A DNA stretch of 64,000 nucleotides, taken from contig QYZZ01000033.1 in assembly GCA_003838145.1 (NCBI GenBank), positions 30,355 through 94,354 of the forward strand. The letters run 5' to 3'. This DNA comes from Tindallia sp. MSAO_Bac2 (GTDB lineage Bacteria > Bacillota > Clostridia > Peptostreptococcales > Tindalliaceae). The notes under the pieces were generated by a model. The model was not told where the DNA came from, ran no database searches, and saw only the letters and a list, made by a program, of their open reading frames with translations. Below, piece after piece: positions 30,648 through 39,306 of this stretch (position 1 is the first letter of the stretch; every line of letters begins with the position of its first letter). Both the position numbers and the translations under genes were made by a program.

Positions 30648-31937
30648 TTAAAGTATTGGTTCATAAATATGAAATGCTTCGTGAATCAGGTTACCCGTCG
30701 TGACATCAAAATATACCATTGTCTGCTGCCCACTTTTCATAATACGAAAGCTATGGACCAGTTTTGGTTCATAGTGGGTATCAAAGGATCTTACCACACT
30801 AAGGCCATTATACGTCATGCTTCCCAGTTCGTCCCTCCATTGACGCATTATGTCCTGGCGGGAGTAAACAACCGGCGAGTCCGGAACTTCCGTACTGCAG
30901 TAACCATTTTGCAGCTGCAGCAGCCTGCCGTCGACAGCGGATATTTGTACCCGGTATGCATCACTGACAATTTCTATTTCCGAATTCATTGGCGCAAATA
31001 AAAAGGCATAAAACGGCTCTTCCGTTGCTCCGTTAATCGGTTGAAAAAAGACTTCCTTTTTCATATTGTTATTTTCATCAATATGGCGGAGCGCCTTTTT
31101 CAGGGCCTCCTCCATGGTCAGTTGCACTTCCCCCGGATTAGAGCTCAGCGCCTGATATTCCCGAATTCTGCCATTCTGAGCATCCACTTCAATTCGACTT
31201 TCAGATTCATCCTGCAGTACAACTCGCATAGAATAAGTATGGATCCCATTACGAATTCTGACCCTTTCCATTTCCGGCTCTATTTGCTTCGGATCCAAAA
31301 ATCCCATTTTTTCCCAGGCAATGGCTTCACTCTCATCAATACTCAAGTATTCCGGGTGTTCGTTGGGTATTGAACTGTGGCGGTATAACAGGGCAATCTC
31401 CTGAATTTGATCCGAAACCTGCCCTAAACCTCCATCTGAATTCTCAGGGTCGATTAGTTCATCCAAACGGCCCTCAATGTTATGATAAATCAGAAGAAAC
31501 CGCTCCATCTGGTCATGCATTTTCAGAAGCATTTCCCGGTCGTATTCGCTTAATTGCTTTTCCTGATTTTCATACTGCCGCCCCAGATGGTTTACAATAA
31601 CGTTCCGAAGGGTTTCCATTCCCGTTAACCCATCCTGCAGTCTTTTATTGGGCTGCTCTTCGGTTTCGTTAAGCATTACCCACTGCTGAAATACGGATGC
31701 CAGTTCCTCCAGGGACCACTGAAGGCGCATCAAAGCTTCCTGGGATTCAGTTTCCAGCAACAGGTTCATTTGTCTGATACTGTGCCTGGTATTTCGTTCA
31801 ATACCCTCAGACACCATTTGACGCACCGTATTCAGGTGCTGATCATGCTGTTGTATTTCACGATATAAAAATCCATTTACCAGCATACTGGCAAACAGTA
31901 CTACTGCAATTATTGCTGTTATTTTGTTTGGCTTCAA
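30648..31937 (-). CDS. Membrane-anchored PepSY-like / YpeB-like protein
   Basis: The 429-residue product starts at TTG behind GGAGGG. It has an N-terminal membrane helix (ITAIIAVVLFASMLVNGFLY), a long helical extracellular part (about 25-190) and C-terminal PepSY-like repeats ('EVQLTMEEALKKALRHIDENNNMKKEVFFQP', 'VQISAVDGRLLQLQNGY', 'SGQQTMVYFDVTTGNLIHEAFHIYE'). The order helix, coiled domain, PepSY repeats resembles the spore germination protein YpeB, but no sleB neighbour is present and the match is by layout only. If it is YpeB, the organism sporulates; this is not proven. Confidence 0.6.
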   Translation of the reverse strand: MKPNKITAIIAVVLFASMLVNGFLYREIQQHDQHLNTVRQMVSEGIERNTRHSIRQMNLLLETESQEALMRLQWSLEELASVFQQWVMLNETEEQPNKRLQDGLTGMETLRNVIVNHLGRQYENQEKQLSEYDREMLLKMHDQMERFLLIYHNIEGRLDELIDPENSDGGLGQVSDQIQEIALLYRHSSIPNEHPEYLSIDESEAIAWEKMGFLDPKQIEPEMERVRIRNGIHTYSMRVVLQDESESRIEVDAQNGRIREYQALSSNPGEVQLTMEEALKKALRHIDENNNMKKEVFFQPINGATEEPFYAFLFAPMNSEIEIVSDAYRVQISAVDGRLLQLQNGYCSTEVPDSPVVYSRQDIMRQWRDELGSMTYNGLSVVRSFDTHYEPKLVHSFRIMKSGQQTMVYFDVTTGNLIHEAFHIYEPIL

Positions 31938-32057
31938 GTGATTTTCCCTCCTTTTTTAAGCCTGCATTTTTATTATATGAGAATTTGCCGCAACTGACAA
32001 CTTTATTTCTTTTTCAGCTACTATAACAGTCCAAATAGTCCATTTGCGCCCTTATGA

Positions 32058-32063
32058 TATAAT
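32058..32063 (+). promoter_or_regulatory. Extended -10 promoter for the amidohydrolase gene
   Basis: TGATATAAT is an extended -10, about 67 bases before the start codon; no clear -35 is seen. The remainder of 31938-32129 shows no gene. Confidence 0.5.
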
Positions 32064-32129
32064 GTATTAAAAGATTTTTGACGAAGCAACAATTCCAATC
32101 TAACATTATTATTTAAGGAGGTTCTTTTG

Positions 32130-33497
32130 ATGGATCTGATCATCAGGAACGGAACAATTGTAACTGCCAAAGACACTTATGAAGCTGATGTGGGTGTTAA
32201 GGATGGCAAAGTGGTTCTTATTGGCAAAGAACTGAACCATCCGGATGCCAGGGTTGTCGATGCCACCAACCACCTGGTTTTGCCGGGTGCTATTGATGCC
32301 AACACCCATCTGGGTATGCCGCTGAACAACATTCAGTCCGCTGACGACTATGAGTCCGGTACCCGGGCAGCTGCCTGCGGTGGCACCACCACTATATTTG
32401 ACTATGTGATCCAGCGGCCCGGCGAAAAAATCATGGACACCGTTCGCAAAAGGAAGGATCTTTGTGAAAAGGAAGCCTGCATTGATTATTCCTTCCATGC
32501 AACGCTGACAGACGTCACACCTGAAATTCTGAAAGAATTTGAAGAAGCCGTGGATTTCGGCATCAATCAGTTTAAGGTTTTCATGATTTACAGCAAGGAA
32601 AACATGATGACCGATGACGGAACCCTGGTAAAAGCCATGATCCGTGCCAAGGAGCTGGGAGCGCGCATGGCGGTTCATGCCGAAAATCCGTATATTATTA
32701 ATATGCATACCGAGGCATTTCTTGCAGAAGGCAAAGGCCATCCCTGGTATCATTACCAAAGCCGGCAGGAATACGTGGAAACGGAAGCTGTTAAACGGGC
32801 GGTATATTGGGCCACATCCTTCAACACTCCACTCTACGTTACCCACCTGGCCTGCAAGGAAGGTCTTGACGAAATATCAAGAGCCCGTAACGAAGGCTAT
32901 GATATTCTGGCAGAAACCTGCCCTCATTACCTGTATTTCACCAACGAAGTCTATAAATACGAAGGTGCTCAGAACTATGTATGCTCACCACCCATTAAGG
33001 CTCCGGAAAGTCAGGACGCTTTATGGGACGGAATTAAGCGGGGAGACGTATCCATTGTATCCACAGATCACTGTCCTTTCCAGTCTCATGAAAAAGAAGC
33101 AGGCCTGGAGAATTATACCAAAATCCCCAATGGTGTCATGGGTATTGAAAATATGTATCCTTACATGTTAAGTGAAGCCAACAAAGGCCGCCTGTCCTTC
33201 AACAAAGTGGTTGAGGTCTGCTCCAGTAACCCGGCCCAGCTCTTTGGGTGTTCACCGCAAAAGGGAACCATAGCCATCGGCAGCGATGCGGATCTGGTTA
33301 TATACGACCCGGAAAAAACCTTTGTTGTCCGACAGGAAAATATGCATTCCAATGTGGATCACACAATCTGGGATGGTGTGGAATTCTCCGGGTACCCGGT
33401 TAAAACCTTTTCACGCGGTAAGCTGGTTTATGACAACGAAACATTCCTGGGCGAAAAAGGCTGGGGCCGATTCATTAAGCGTAATGCCCTGGGTTAA
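32130..33497 (+). CDS. Dihydropyrimidinase/hydantoinase-like amidohydrolase with altered metal motif
   Basis: The 455-residue product has the cyclic amidohydrolase fold: 'LIIRNGTIVTAKDTYEADVGVKDGKVV', 'SGTRAAACGGTTTIFDY', 'MAVHAENPYII', 'PLYVTHLACKEGL', 'ILAETCPHYLYF', 'VSTDHCPF', 'KIPNGVMGIENMYP' and 'GSDADLVIYDPEKT'. The family normally opens its metal site with His-x-His after Asp ('DxHTH'); here it reads 'DANTHLGMP', with Asn58 replacing the first His. The usual carboxylated-Lys motif (FMAYKG) is 'FMIYSKE', with Ser first and Lys one place later. It may act on another cyclic amide or hold one metal. ATG 32130 has AAGGAGG eight bases upstream and is preferred to TTG 32127. Confidence 0.85.
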   Translation: MDLIIRNGTIVTAKDTYEADVGVKDGKVVLIGKELNHPDARVVDATNHLVLPGAIDANTHLGMPLNNIQSADDYESGTRAAACGGTTTIFDYVIQRPGEKIMDTVRKRKDLCEKEACIDYSFHATLTDVTPEILKEFEEAVDFGINQFKVFMIYSKENMMTDDGTLVKAMIRAKELGARMAVHAENPYIINMHTEAFLAEGKGHPWYHYQSRQEYVETEAVKRAVYWATSFNTPLYVTHLACKEGLDEISRARNEGYDILAETCPHYLYFTNEVYKYEGAQNYVCSPPIKAPESQDALWDGIKRGDVSIVSTDHCPFQSHEKEAGLENYTKIPNGVMGIENMYPYMLSEANKGRLSFNKVVEVCSSNPAQLFGCSPQKGTIAIGSDADLVIYDPEKTFVVRQENMHSNVDHTIWDGVEFSGYPVKTFSRGKLVYDNETFLGEKGWGRFIKRNALG

Positions 33498-33524
33498 ATA
33501 ACATTGATCATTCGGGGGTAAGCC

Positions 33525-33707
33525 ATGAAACGAATCAATTGCCTGAACTGTCGATATTTTAAAATCACCTGGAACCCAAAGCACCCCAGAGCCTGCACCT
33601 TTTTTGGCTTTAAAACTGCTAAAATGCCGTCTCAGCTTGTTTTTGAATCAACAGGTGAACCCTGCCAGCAGTTTACCCCTCGAAAAAAAGTGCAGTCAGG
33701 GCCATAA
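33525..33707 (+). CDS. Small conserved Cys-rich protein
   Basis: The 60-residue product has the pattern 'CLNCRYFKITWNPKHPRACTFFGFKTAKMPSQLVFESTGEPCQQF', with four Cys likely to bind a metal. I recognise this as a small conserved but uncharacterised type seen in various bacteria. GGGGG is seven bases before its ATG. It follows the amidohydrolase by 27 bp and is probably co-transcribed with it. Confidence 0.75.
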   Translation: MKRINCLNCRYFKITWNPKHPRACTFFGFKTAKMPSQLVFESTGEPCQQFTPRKKVQSGP

Positions 33708-33709
33708 AC

Positions 33710-34519
33710 TTAGCGGAATTTACGAACCTGTATCTGTACTTCTTCCACATGGAGAGAGGTCATTTTCTCCACTTCATCTACGATGTTTTTCTGCAGCTTT
33801 TGAAGTGTTTTGGGGATAGATACGCCATACTGTATCCGGACCTCCAGTTGAATCTGCAACCCGGCGGTCGTATTTTGAACAAAGGTTCTGCCAACCGGGG
33901 TAGCCTCCGGGTATTTTTGAAAACTATAATGCACCAGACTTCTGATAACACCATCAGATATGGTGTAATGACCTTTATAGCTGAAGGTGGGCCTGACAAC
34001 AGATTTATCGTGTTCCGCAAAGCCTTTATCTTTCCCAAGACTTCGGAGGGCTTTAAGCGGGTTCAGAAAATATCCTGAAAAATCTTTCTTCAACTGCAGG
34101 GCAGGAACAGGGATAACATGCTTCCCTTCCTGCCTTCTTATTCTTTGTGCCAGCTTCAGGTCATCGCCACTTACCAGATCCTGAATCCACAGAACCTCAG
34201 CCGGTTCCCCCAAAGCCAGGTTTTCACTGATGGTGTCCACCATCTTTCTGGAAGTACCCAGCACCATAAGAGCCTCCGGTTTTTCTTTTTCCAGAATTTC
34301 CATCACTTCTTTCCGGTGTGTGGAGTACATAAATAGTGCCCGCCGAACAGCTCCTAACCTGGAAGCTTCTCTTTTAGCCGACTTTCCGCCAAGAATTCTA
34401 TTCTCCTTTATTAAAAGACCATCATCGATAAGGTATCGGATACCACGCTGACTGGCCAGATTCATAGCCTGATAACTTTTCCCGGTACCACTGGTTCCAA
34501 TTAAAAAAATAACCTTCAT
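33710..34519 (-). CDS. P-loop NTPase fused to Asp23/Gls24-like domain
   Basis: The 269-residue product opens with a Walker A motif ('MKVIFLIGTSGTGKSYQAMNLA') and continues as a kinase-like P-loop domain to about residue 165 ('KPEALMVLGTSRKMVDTISENLA'). The C-terminal about 95 residues look like the Asp23/Gls24 alkaline-shock family ('FSYKGHYTISDGVIRSLVHYSFQKYPEATPVGRTFV...LQIQLEVRIQYGVSIPKTLQKLQKNIVDEVEKMTSLHVEEVQIQV'). Asp23 proteins are normally stand-alone envelope-stress proteins; the ATP-binding partner here suggests a regulated form. The stop codons of this gene and the Cys-rich gene are convergent and nearly touch. GGAGG precedes the ATG. Confidence 0.8.
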   Translation of the reverse strand: MKVIFLIGTSGTGKSYQAMNLASQRGIRYLIDDGLLIKENRILGGKSAKREASRLGAVRRALFMYSTHRKEVMEILEKEKPEALMVLGTSRKMVDTISENLALGEPAEVLWIQDLVSGDDLKLAQRIRRQEGKHVIPVPALQLKKDFSGYFLNPLKALRSLGKDKGFAEHDKSVVRPTFSYKGHYTISDGVIRSLVHYSFQKYPEATPVGRTFVQNTTAGLQIQLEVRIQYGVSIPKTLQKLQKNIVDEVEKMTSLHVEEVQIQVRKFR

Positions 34520-34588
34520 ATCAAACCTCCATTAAAAATGATTCTCATTATATAACGTTGCTTTTGCGTGAAAATATGGCCTTTCGAC

Positions 34589-34618
34589 TTGCTCTGAGAA
34601 AAATAACACTGCTATAAT
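34589..34618 (+). promoter_or_regulatory. Sigma-A promoter for the ferredoxin gene
   Basis: TTGCTC (34589-34594) and TATAAT (34613-34618) are 18 bases apart, 42 bases before the ATG. Confidence 0.65.
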
Positions 34619-34660
34619 GCTTATAGACACAAAATATAATTAAATAAGGAGGAACCACCT

Positions 34661-34831
34661 ATGGCTTATGTAATTCATGATTCCTGTATCAATTGCGGAG
34701 CTTGTGAACCAGAGTGCCCGGTTGATTGCATTACAGCCGGTGACGATATTTATGTAATTGATGGTGAAGCCTGCATTGACTGTGGTGCCTGCGCTAACGT
34801 TTGCCCGGTAGACGCACCTCAGCCTGAATAA
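34661..34831 (+). CDS. 2[4Fe-4S] ferredoxin
   Basis: This gene is too short for the ORF track. The 56-residue product is a clostridial-type ferredoxin: 'MAYVIHDSCINCGACEPECPVDCITAG' and 'GEACIDCGACANVCPVDAPQPE' give two CxxCxxCxxxCP motifs, binding two [4Fe-4S] clusters. It is a low-potential electron carrier for anaerobic metabolism. AAGGAGG lies nine bases upstream. It is monocistronic with its own promoter and terminator. Confidence 0.97.
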   Translation: MAYVIHDSCINCGACEPECPVDCITAGDDIYVIDGEACIDCGACANVCPVDAPQPE

Positions 34832-34841
34832 GATTGACCGG

Positions 34842-34874
34842 CCGTGTACAGATTACTCTGTACACGGTTTTTTT
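34842..34874 (+). terminator. Intrinsic terminator of the ferredoxin gene
   Basis: CCGTGTACAGA pairs with TCTGTACACGG over a 4-base loop, followed by TTTTTTT. Confidence 0.95.
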
Positions 34875-35316
34875 ATTGCTTGCCGGCTTCACGGTATTTC
34901 ATCTCTATTTTGACGAGAAACTTTAAAATAGCTTTTTCTTCATTAAATGTAAATTCATTCAGCAATTCAAAGAGTCTGTTCTGCTCCTCTTCTCTGAATT
35001 GCAGCAAAATATTCTTTCCCCGTTCTGTCAGACTTAGTTCCTTCACCCTTCTGTCAGTGCCGTCGTTTTCTTTGTGAAGCATTTTTTTTGCTGTCAATCG
35101 ATTCACCATGGAAGAAATATCATTTCGTTTTAAACCGGTTTCAGCAACCAGCTTTTGTATACTTATTTCCTTTTCGCTGTCAATAAGCCTCAACAACAGC
35201 AGATCCATTAACTGAAGGGATTCACCAAAGGAAAAGCCACCTCTTTTATCCTCTGCAATAAGCATATAGGTCAGTTTTTCTATATAATCATATATCTGAT
35301 GATAGTAATTTCTCAT
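34873..35316 (-). CDS. MarR-family transcriptional regulator
   Basis: The product is a winged-helix MarR type: 'LQLMDLLLLRLIDSEKEISIQKLVAETGLKRNDISSMVNRLTAKKMLHKENDGTDRRVKELSLTERGKNIL', where the last part is the typical DxR wing. ATG at 35316, eight bases after GGGAG, gives 147 residues; the ORF track start at 35352 lacks a good ribosome site. Its targets are unknown. It converges on the ferredoxin gene. Confidence 0.9.
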   Translation of the reverse strand: MRNYYHQIYDYIEKLTYMLIAEDKRGGFSFGESLQLMDLLLLRLIDSEKEISIQKLVAETGLKRNDISSMVNRLTAKKMLHKENDGTDRRVKELSLTERGKNILLQFREEEQNRLFELLNEFTFNEEKAILKFLVKIEMKYREAGKQ

Positions 35317-35469
35317 TTCTAACGCTCCCATTAAAATCATTCCACCAATCATTATACCACGAAAAAAAGGCCGCGCCTTTATAAAAGTTGATAATTGAAG
35401 ATTGACAATTGATAATTAAGATCAAATGCTGAATAGGGCAGAACATAACGACCTTCAATTTCAACCAAA

Positions 35470-35501
35470 AGAAAAACCCGAATACAGTGATAGTATCCGG
35501 G
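35470..35501 (-). terminator. Intrinsic terminator of rex
   Basis: CCCGGATAC pairs with GTATTCGGG over a 7-base loop, followed by TTTTTCTTTT on the minus strand. Between it and the MarR gene (35317-35469) there is only AT-rich filler of the GATAATTGA type. Confidence 0.88.
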
Positions 35502-35517
35502 AGTGAAAAAGTATAGC

Positions 35518-36171
35518 TTATGATTCTTCAGCTTCTTCTTTCTGAAGCTTAAGCAGGTAGGAAATAACAAAAAGGCTGTCACTCAGGTGGACATTTTCCT
35601 GGATAATATGTTCCGGCAGTTGAATATCCACCGGCGCAAAGTTCCAAATTGCCCTGACAGGCAGCTTAACCAGCAGATCCGCCACGTCCTGAGCATTTTC
35701 GGAATTGGTACAGATGACGCCAATTTCTATGTCTTTGTCCTTGGCGAAATCTTCCAGTTCATCAATGTCCAGGACCGGAATATCTCTGATCTTCAGCCCG
35801 ATCAGTCTTGGGTTTTTCTCAAACAATGCCATGACATGAAATCCTTTTTTCTCGAAGTTTGAGTAGTTGGCAATCGCCTGACCCAAGTTTCCCGCACCGA
35901 CAATCACCGTGTTGTAATGTTCTGTCAAACCCAGTATCCGGCTTATTTCCGTATACAGCTCTGCCACATCATAACCATAACCCTGCTGCCCGAATCCACC
36001 AAAACAGTTGAGATCCTGACGGATCTGGGAAGCCGTAAAGCCAATCATGACACTGAGCTCCTTAGATGAGATTCTCGTTACATCTTTTTCCATGAGTTCT
36101 TTCAGACGCCTGTGATACTTCGGCAGTCTTCGAATTACGGCCATTGATACGTTTTTCTGATCTTTTTTCAA
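35518..36171 (-). CDS. rex: Redox-sensing transcriptional repressor Rex
   Basis: Rex senses the NADH/NAD ratio and represses fermentation and respiration genes when NAD is high. The N-terminal winged helix reads 'AVIRRLPKYHRRLKELMEKDVTRISSKELSVMIGFTASQIRQDLNCFGGFGQQGYGYDV'. The Rossmann part has 'NTVIVGAGNLGQAIANY' and ends in the swapped helix 'LSDSLFVISYLLKLQKEEAEES'. TTG at 36171 with TGAGGTG six bases upstream gives 217 residues, typical of Rex; the ORF track adds 13 doubtful residues. Confidence 0.95.
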   Translation of the reverse strand: MKKDQKNVSMAVIRRLPKYHRRLKELMEKDVTRISSKELSVMIGFTASQIRQDLNCFGGFGQQGYGYDVAELYTEISRILGLTEHYNTVIVGAGNLGQAIANYSNFEKKGFHVMALFEKNPRLIGLKIRDIPVLDIDELEDFAKDKDIEIGVICTNSENAQDVADLLVKLPVRAIWNFAPVDIQLPEHIIQENVHLSDSLFVISYLLKLQKEEAEES

Positions 36172-36313
36172 TGTTTTCACCTCATTATCTCGGGATGACA
36201 GGATGTTCATTGTACATTATAATATAAAATGACGAATAAAAAAACGTTTTTTATTTAACAAATACAAAAAAATGCGTTTTTTGCAAATTTCGAGTCCCTG
36301 AAGGAGCATATAC

Positions 36314-38248
36314 ATGATTGTCTTATCTGTCAGTAACCTTAGCAAAAGTTTTGGTACCGATATACTCTTGGAGCAAATTTCCTTTTCTGTCCGGCACAAA
36401 GAAAAAGTCGGATTAGTGGGCGCCAATGGTGCTGGAAAATCAACACTTTTTCAGATCATCGCCGGCCAGCTCCCCTTTGACAGCGGTTCCATTCAAATCC
36501 CAAACAATATTAAGCTGGGCCGTCAGGATCAGCTGCTTCATTTTGATCCTGAAGAAACAGTATACGATCATTTAATGTCTATTTTCACTCCCTTAATCAG
36601 AATGGAGGAAAAACTTCGGAAAATGGAGTCCCTTATGAGTGAGCTGGGATCCCAGACTGGCCAGGAAGAAGAACTCCAGAAACTGATGCAGGAATACAGC
36701 CTGCTGACAGAACAGTTTGAAAGCCAGAACGGCTATGGATTCCGAAGCGAAGTTCGCGGTGTTTTAAACGGGCTTGGATTTTACGGCGAAGATTTTCATC
36801 GACAGGCATCCGTATTGAGCGGTGGCCAAAAAACCCGTCTGGCTCTGGCCCGCCTTCTTCTTAGCAAACCGGATTTGATCCTTTTAGACGAACCCACCAA
36901 CCACTTGGACATCAGCTCAGTAGAATGGCTGGAAGGCTTTCTAAAGAGTTATCCCTCAACATTGTTAATCATTTCACACGATCGCTTCTTTCTGGACCAG
37001 GTGACAGACCGCACTTTGGAACTGGATCAAACACGGCTAATGGACTTTGCCGGCAGCTACAGCACGGCTTTGAAAAAAAAGGAGGCTCTGCTGGAGGCAC
37101 GGGAACGCAGCCGAGTCCGGCAGGAAAAGGAAATTCGTCAACAGGAAGATCTTGTCCGGCGCTTCAAACAGCACGGGACTGAAAAACTGGCCAAACGGGC
37201 AGCCAGCCGGGAAAAAAAACTGGCTAAAATGGATGCGGGAGAAAAAAGACGTAAAACGCCGGTCCTTTCATCTTTACAGTTTCAGATTCAAAACACCAGC
37301 GGCCGCCATGTGCTGACTGCAGAGAATCTAAGCAAGCAATGGCCTCATCAGCCGCCGCTTTTTCAAAATATCAGTTTTACCCTGGAACGGGGAGACAGGA
37401 TGGCCCTGGTGGGTCCCAATGGTATTGGTAAGACAACACTGTTTAAAATAGCCATGGGCCTATTGGATGCAGAACAAGGCTCCATCCAGATGGGACATCA
37501 GGTGGCACCGGCATATTATCATCAGGAGCTGACACAGCTTAATGAAAAGCTAACGGTTTTAGAGGAACTGCAGGAAAATTTTCCTCAAAAGAAAGATTCC
37601 TTCCTGCGTACCTGTCTGGGGTCCTTCCTCTTTTTCGGAGATGAGGTTTTCAAGTCCGTCAGTCTGCTCAGCGGGGGTGAAAAGGCCCGCCTGTCACTGC
37701 TGAAAATCATGCTGTCGCCACATAATCTGCTTCTGCTGGATGAACCCACTAACCACTTGGATATCCCCGCCAGAGAAAACCTGGAAGCCTCCCTGCAGGA
37801 GTATGACGGTACCATCTTCTTTATTTCACACGACCGTTATTTTATTAACCGAATTGCCAATAAAGTGTTGGAACTGTCTCCGGAGGGCACAACCACCTAT
37901 CTTGGTAATTACAGTGATTATATCGCCAAGAAAAAAATGTTGGAGCTGGAAAGTGAACCAGAGACAACAACCACTGTCACAAAAACCCAGTCAAAGCTGG
38001 ACCGCAAAAAAGAACGGGAACTGCGATTGCAGGAAAAGGCTCAGCGAAAAGCCATCGAAGAGCTGGAGCAGGAGCTGGAAAGAACGGAATTGCTGATTCA
38101 GGAGGCGGAAGAAAACATGTGCCTGCCGGAGGTTTTTCTGGATCCGGTCAAAAGTAAAGAACTGCATCAGAAAACCCAGGAATTAAAAAACAGGCTGGAC
38201 AGCCTGTTTGAAAAGTGGGAAGAACTGATGGAAAATGAAGAATCTTAA
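36314..38248 (+). CDS. ABC-F family ATPase (YdiF/Uup-like)
   Basis: The 644-residue product has two ABC domains in one chain and no membrane segments. Walker A motifs are 'GANGAGKSTLF' and 'GPNGIGKTTLF'. Signatures are 'LSGGQKTRLALARLLL' and 'LSGGEKARLSLLKIML'; Walker B motifs are 'LILLDEPTNHLDI' and 'LLLLDEPTNHLDI'. The charged linker between them and the C-terminal coiled coil are typical of ABC-F proteins, which act on ribosomes. It could be housekeeping or antibiotic protection; no known resistance subtype is recognised. GAAGGAG lies seven bases before the ATG. It diverges from rex. Confidence 0.93.
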   Translation: MIVLSVSNLSKSFGTDILLEQISFSVRHKEKVGLVGANGAGKSTLFQIIAGQLPFDSGSIQIPNNIKLGRQDQLLHFDPEETVYDHLMSIFTPLIRMEEKLRKMESLMSELGSQTGQEEELQKLMQEYSLLTEQFESQNGYGFRSEVRGVLNGLGFYGEDFHRQASVLSGGQKTRLALARLLLSKPDLILLDEPTNHLDISSVEWLEGFLKSYPSTLLIISHDRFFLDQVTDRTLELDQTRLMDFAGSYSTALKKKEALLEARERSRVRQEKEIRQQEDLVRRFKQHGTEKLAKRAASREKKLAKMDAGEKRRKTPVLSSLQFQIQNTSGRHVLTAENLSKQWPHQPPLFQNISFTLERGDRMALVGPNGIGKTTLFKIAMGLLDAEQGSIQMGHQVAPAYYHQELTQLNEKLTVLEELQENFPQKKDSFLRTCLGSFLFFGDEVFKSVSLLSGGEKARLSLLKIMLSPHNLLLLDEPTNHLDIPARENLEASLQEYDGTIFFISHDRYFINRIANKVLELSPEGTTTYLGNYSDYIAKKKMLELESEPETTTTVTKTQSKLDRKKERELRLQEKAQRKAIEELEQELERTELLIQEAEENMCLPEVFLDPVKSKELHQKTQELKNRLDSLFEKWEELMENEES

Positions 38249-39306
38249 GGCCGCTGACCTATGGGAACACTGGCCGCTGCATTTAGATTCCAGCCGGAGC
38301 GGTAACCCAGGCAGTAATCGTAGTATCCTGCACAGGCAATCATGGCTGCATTGTCTGTGCACAAATACATTTCCGGAACAAAGAAAGAAATCTCTTCTTT
38401 CCGGCAGGCTTCTTCCAACCGTTTTCTCAGCAGTGAATTAGCTGCCACCCCACCGGATAGAACCACCTGTGAAAGCTGATGATCCCGGGCGCAGGACACG
38501 GTTTTTTCCACCAGCACTTCCACTACTGCCTGCTGAAAGCTGGCAGCAACATCCGGTACAGAGATGTTTTCTCCTTTCATCCGGCTGCTGTTCAGGTAGT
38601 TCAGCACTGCAGATTTTAAACCACTGAAGCTGAAATCATAATGGTCCACTTCCATAAAAGCCCGCGGGAAACTGACGGCTTCCGGATTTCCCATCCGTGC
38701 CTGTTCGTCAATCAAGGGGCCTCCCGGATATCCCAGTCCCAGTGCCCGGGCAATTTTATCAAAGGCCTCTCCCGCCGCATCATCCCGGGTTTTTCCAAGA
38801 ATCTCATATTTACCATAATCCGCCATCTTCACCAGATGGGTATGTCCGCCGGAGACGATTAAAGCCAGCAGTGGCGGCTCCAGCTCCGGATACTGAATAA
38901 AGTTAGCCTGTAAATGGCCTTCAATATGATGCACTCCGTTCAGTGGTACGTCCATGGCATAGGCCATGGCTTTTCCATAGGCAACACCCACCAGCAAAGC
39001 ACCCACCAGGCCCGGTCCATAGGTAACAGCAATCTGATTAACATCTTCCAGGTCTTTGCCTGCCTGCTGCAATGCTTCTTCCACTACCTGATGAATACAC
39101 TCCAAATGCTGCCTCGATGCCACTTCCGGTACAACACCTCCAAATTTTCGGTGCTCCGGTATTTGCGAGGCAATAATGCTGGATAAAACCTTTCGGCCAT
39201 CTTCCATCAGGCTTACTGCCGTTTCATCACAGCTGGTTTCAATCCCCATGGTAATCCATCCCCCGGGAGGATATGTCAATGATTTTTCTTCAGTTAGACT
39301 CTGCAT
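38245..39306 (-). CDS. tsaD: tRNA N6-threonylcarbamoyladenosine (t6A) transferase subunit
   Basis: TsaD transfers threonylcarbamoyl to A37 of ANN-decoding tRNAs with TsaB and TsaE. The 353-residue product shows 'GIETSCDETAVSLMEDGRKVLSSIIASQIPEHRKFGGVVPEVASRQHLE', the metal ligands 'NGVHHIEGHLQAN', 'LLALIVSGGHTHLV' and 'VVLSGGVAANSLLR'. GGAGGAGG lies five bases before the ATG, so the slightly long N-terminus is accepted. It overlaps the upstream gene by 17 bp and the end of the ABC-F gene by 4 bp (convergent). Confidence 0.96.
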   Translation of the reverse strand: MQSLTEEKSLTYPPGGWITMGIETSCDETAVSLMEDGRKVLSSIIASQIPEHRKFGGVVPEVASRQHLECIHQVVEEALQQAGKDLEDVNQIAVTYGPGLVGALLVGVAYGKAMAYAMDVPLNGVHHIEGHLQANFIQYPELEPPLLALIVSGGHTHLVKMADYGKYEILGKTRDDAAGEAFDKIARALGLGYPGGPLIDEQARMGNPEAVSFPRAFMEVDHYDFSFSGLKSAVLNYLNSSRMKGENISVPDVAASFQQAVVEVLVEKTVSCARDHQLSQVVLSGGVAANSLLRKRLEEACRKEEISFFVPEMYLCTDNAAMIACAGYYDYCLGYRSGWNLNAAASVPIGQRP

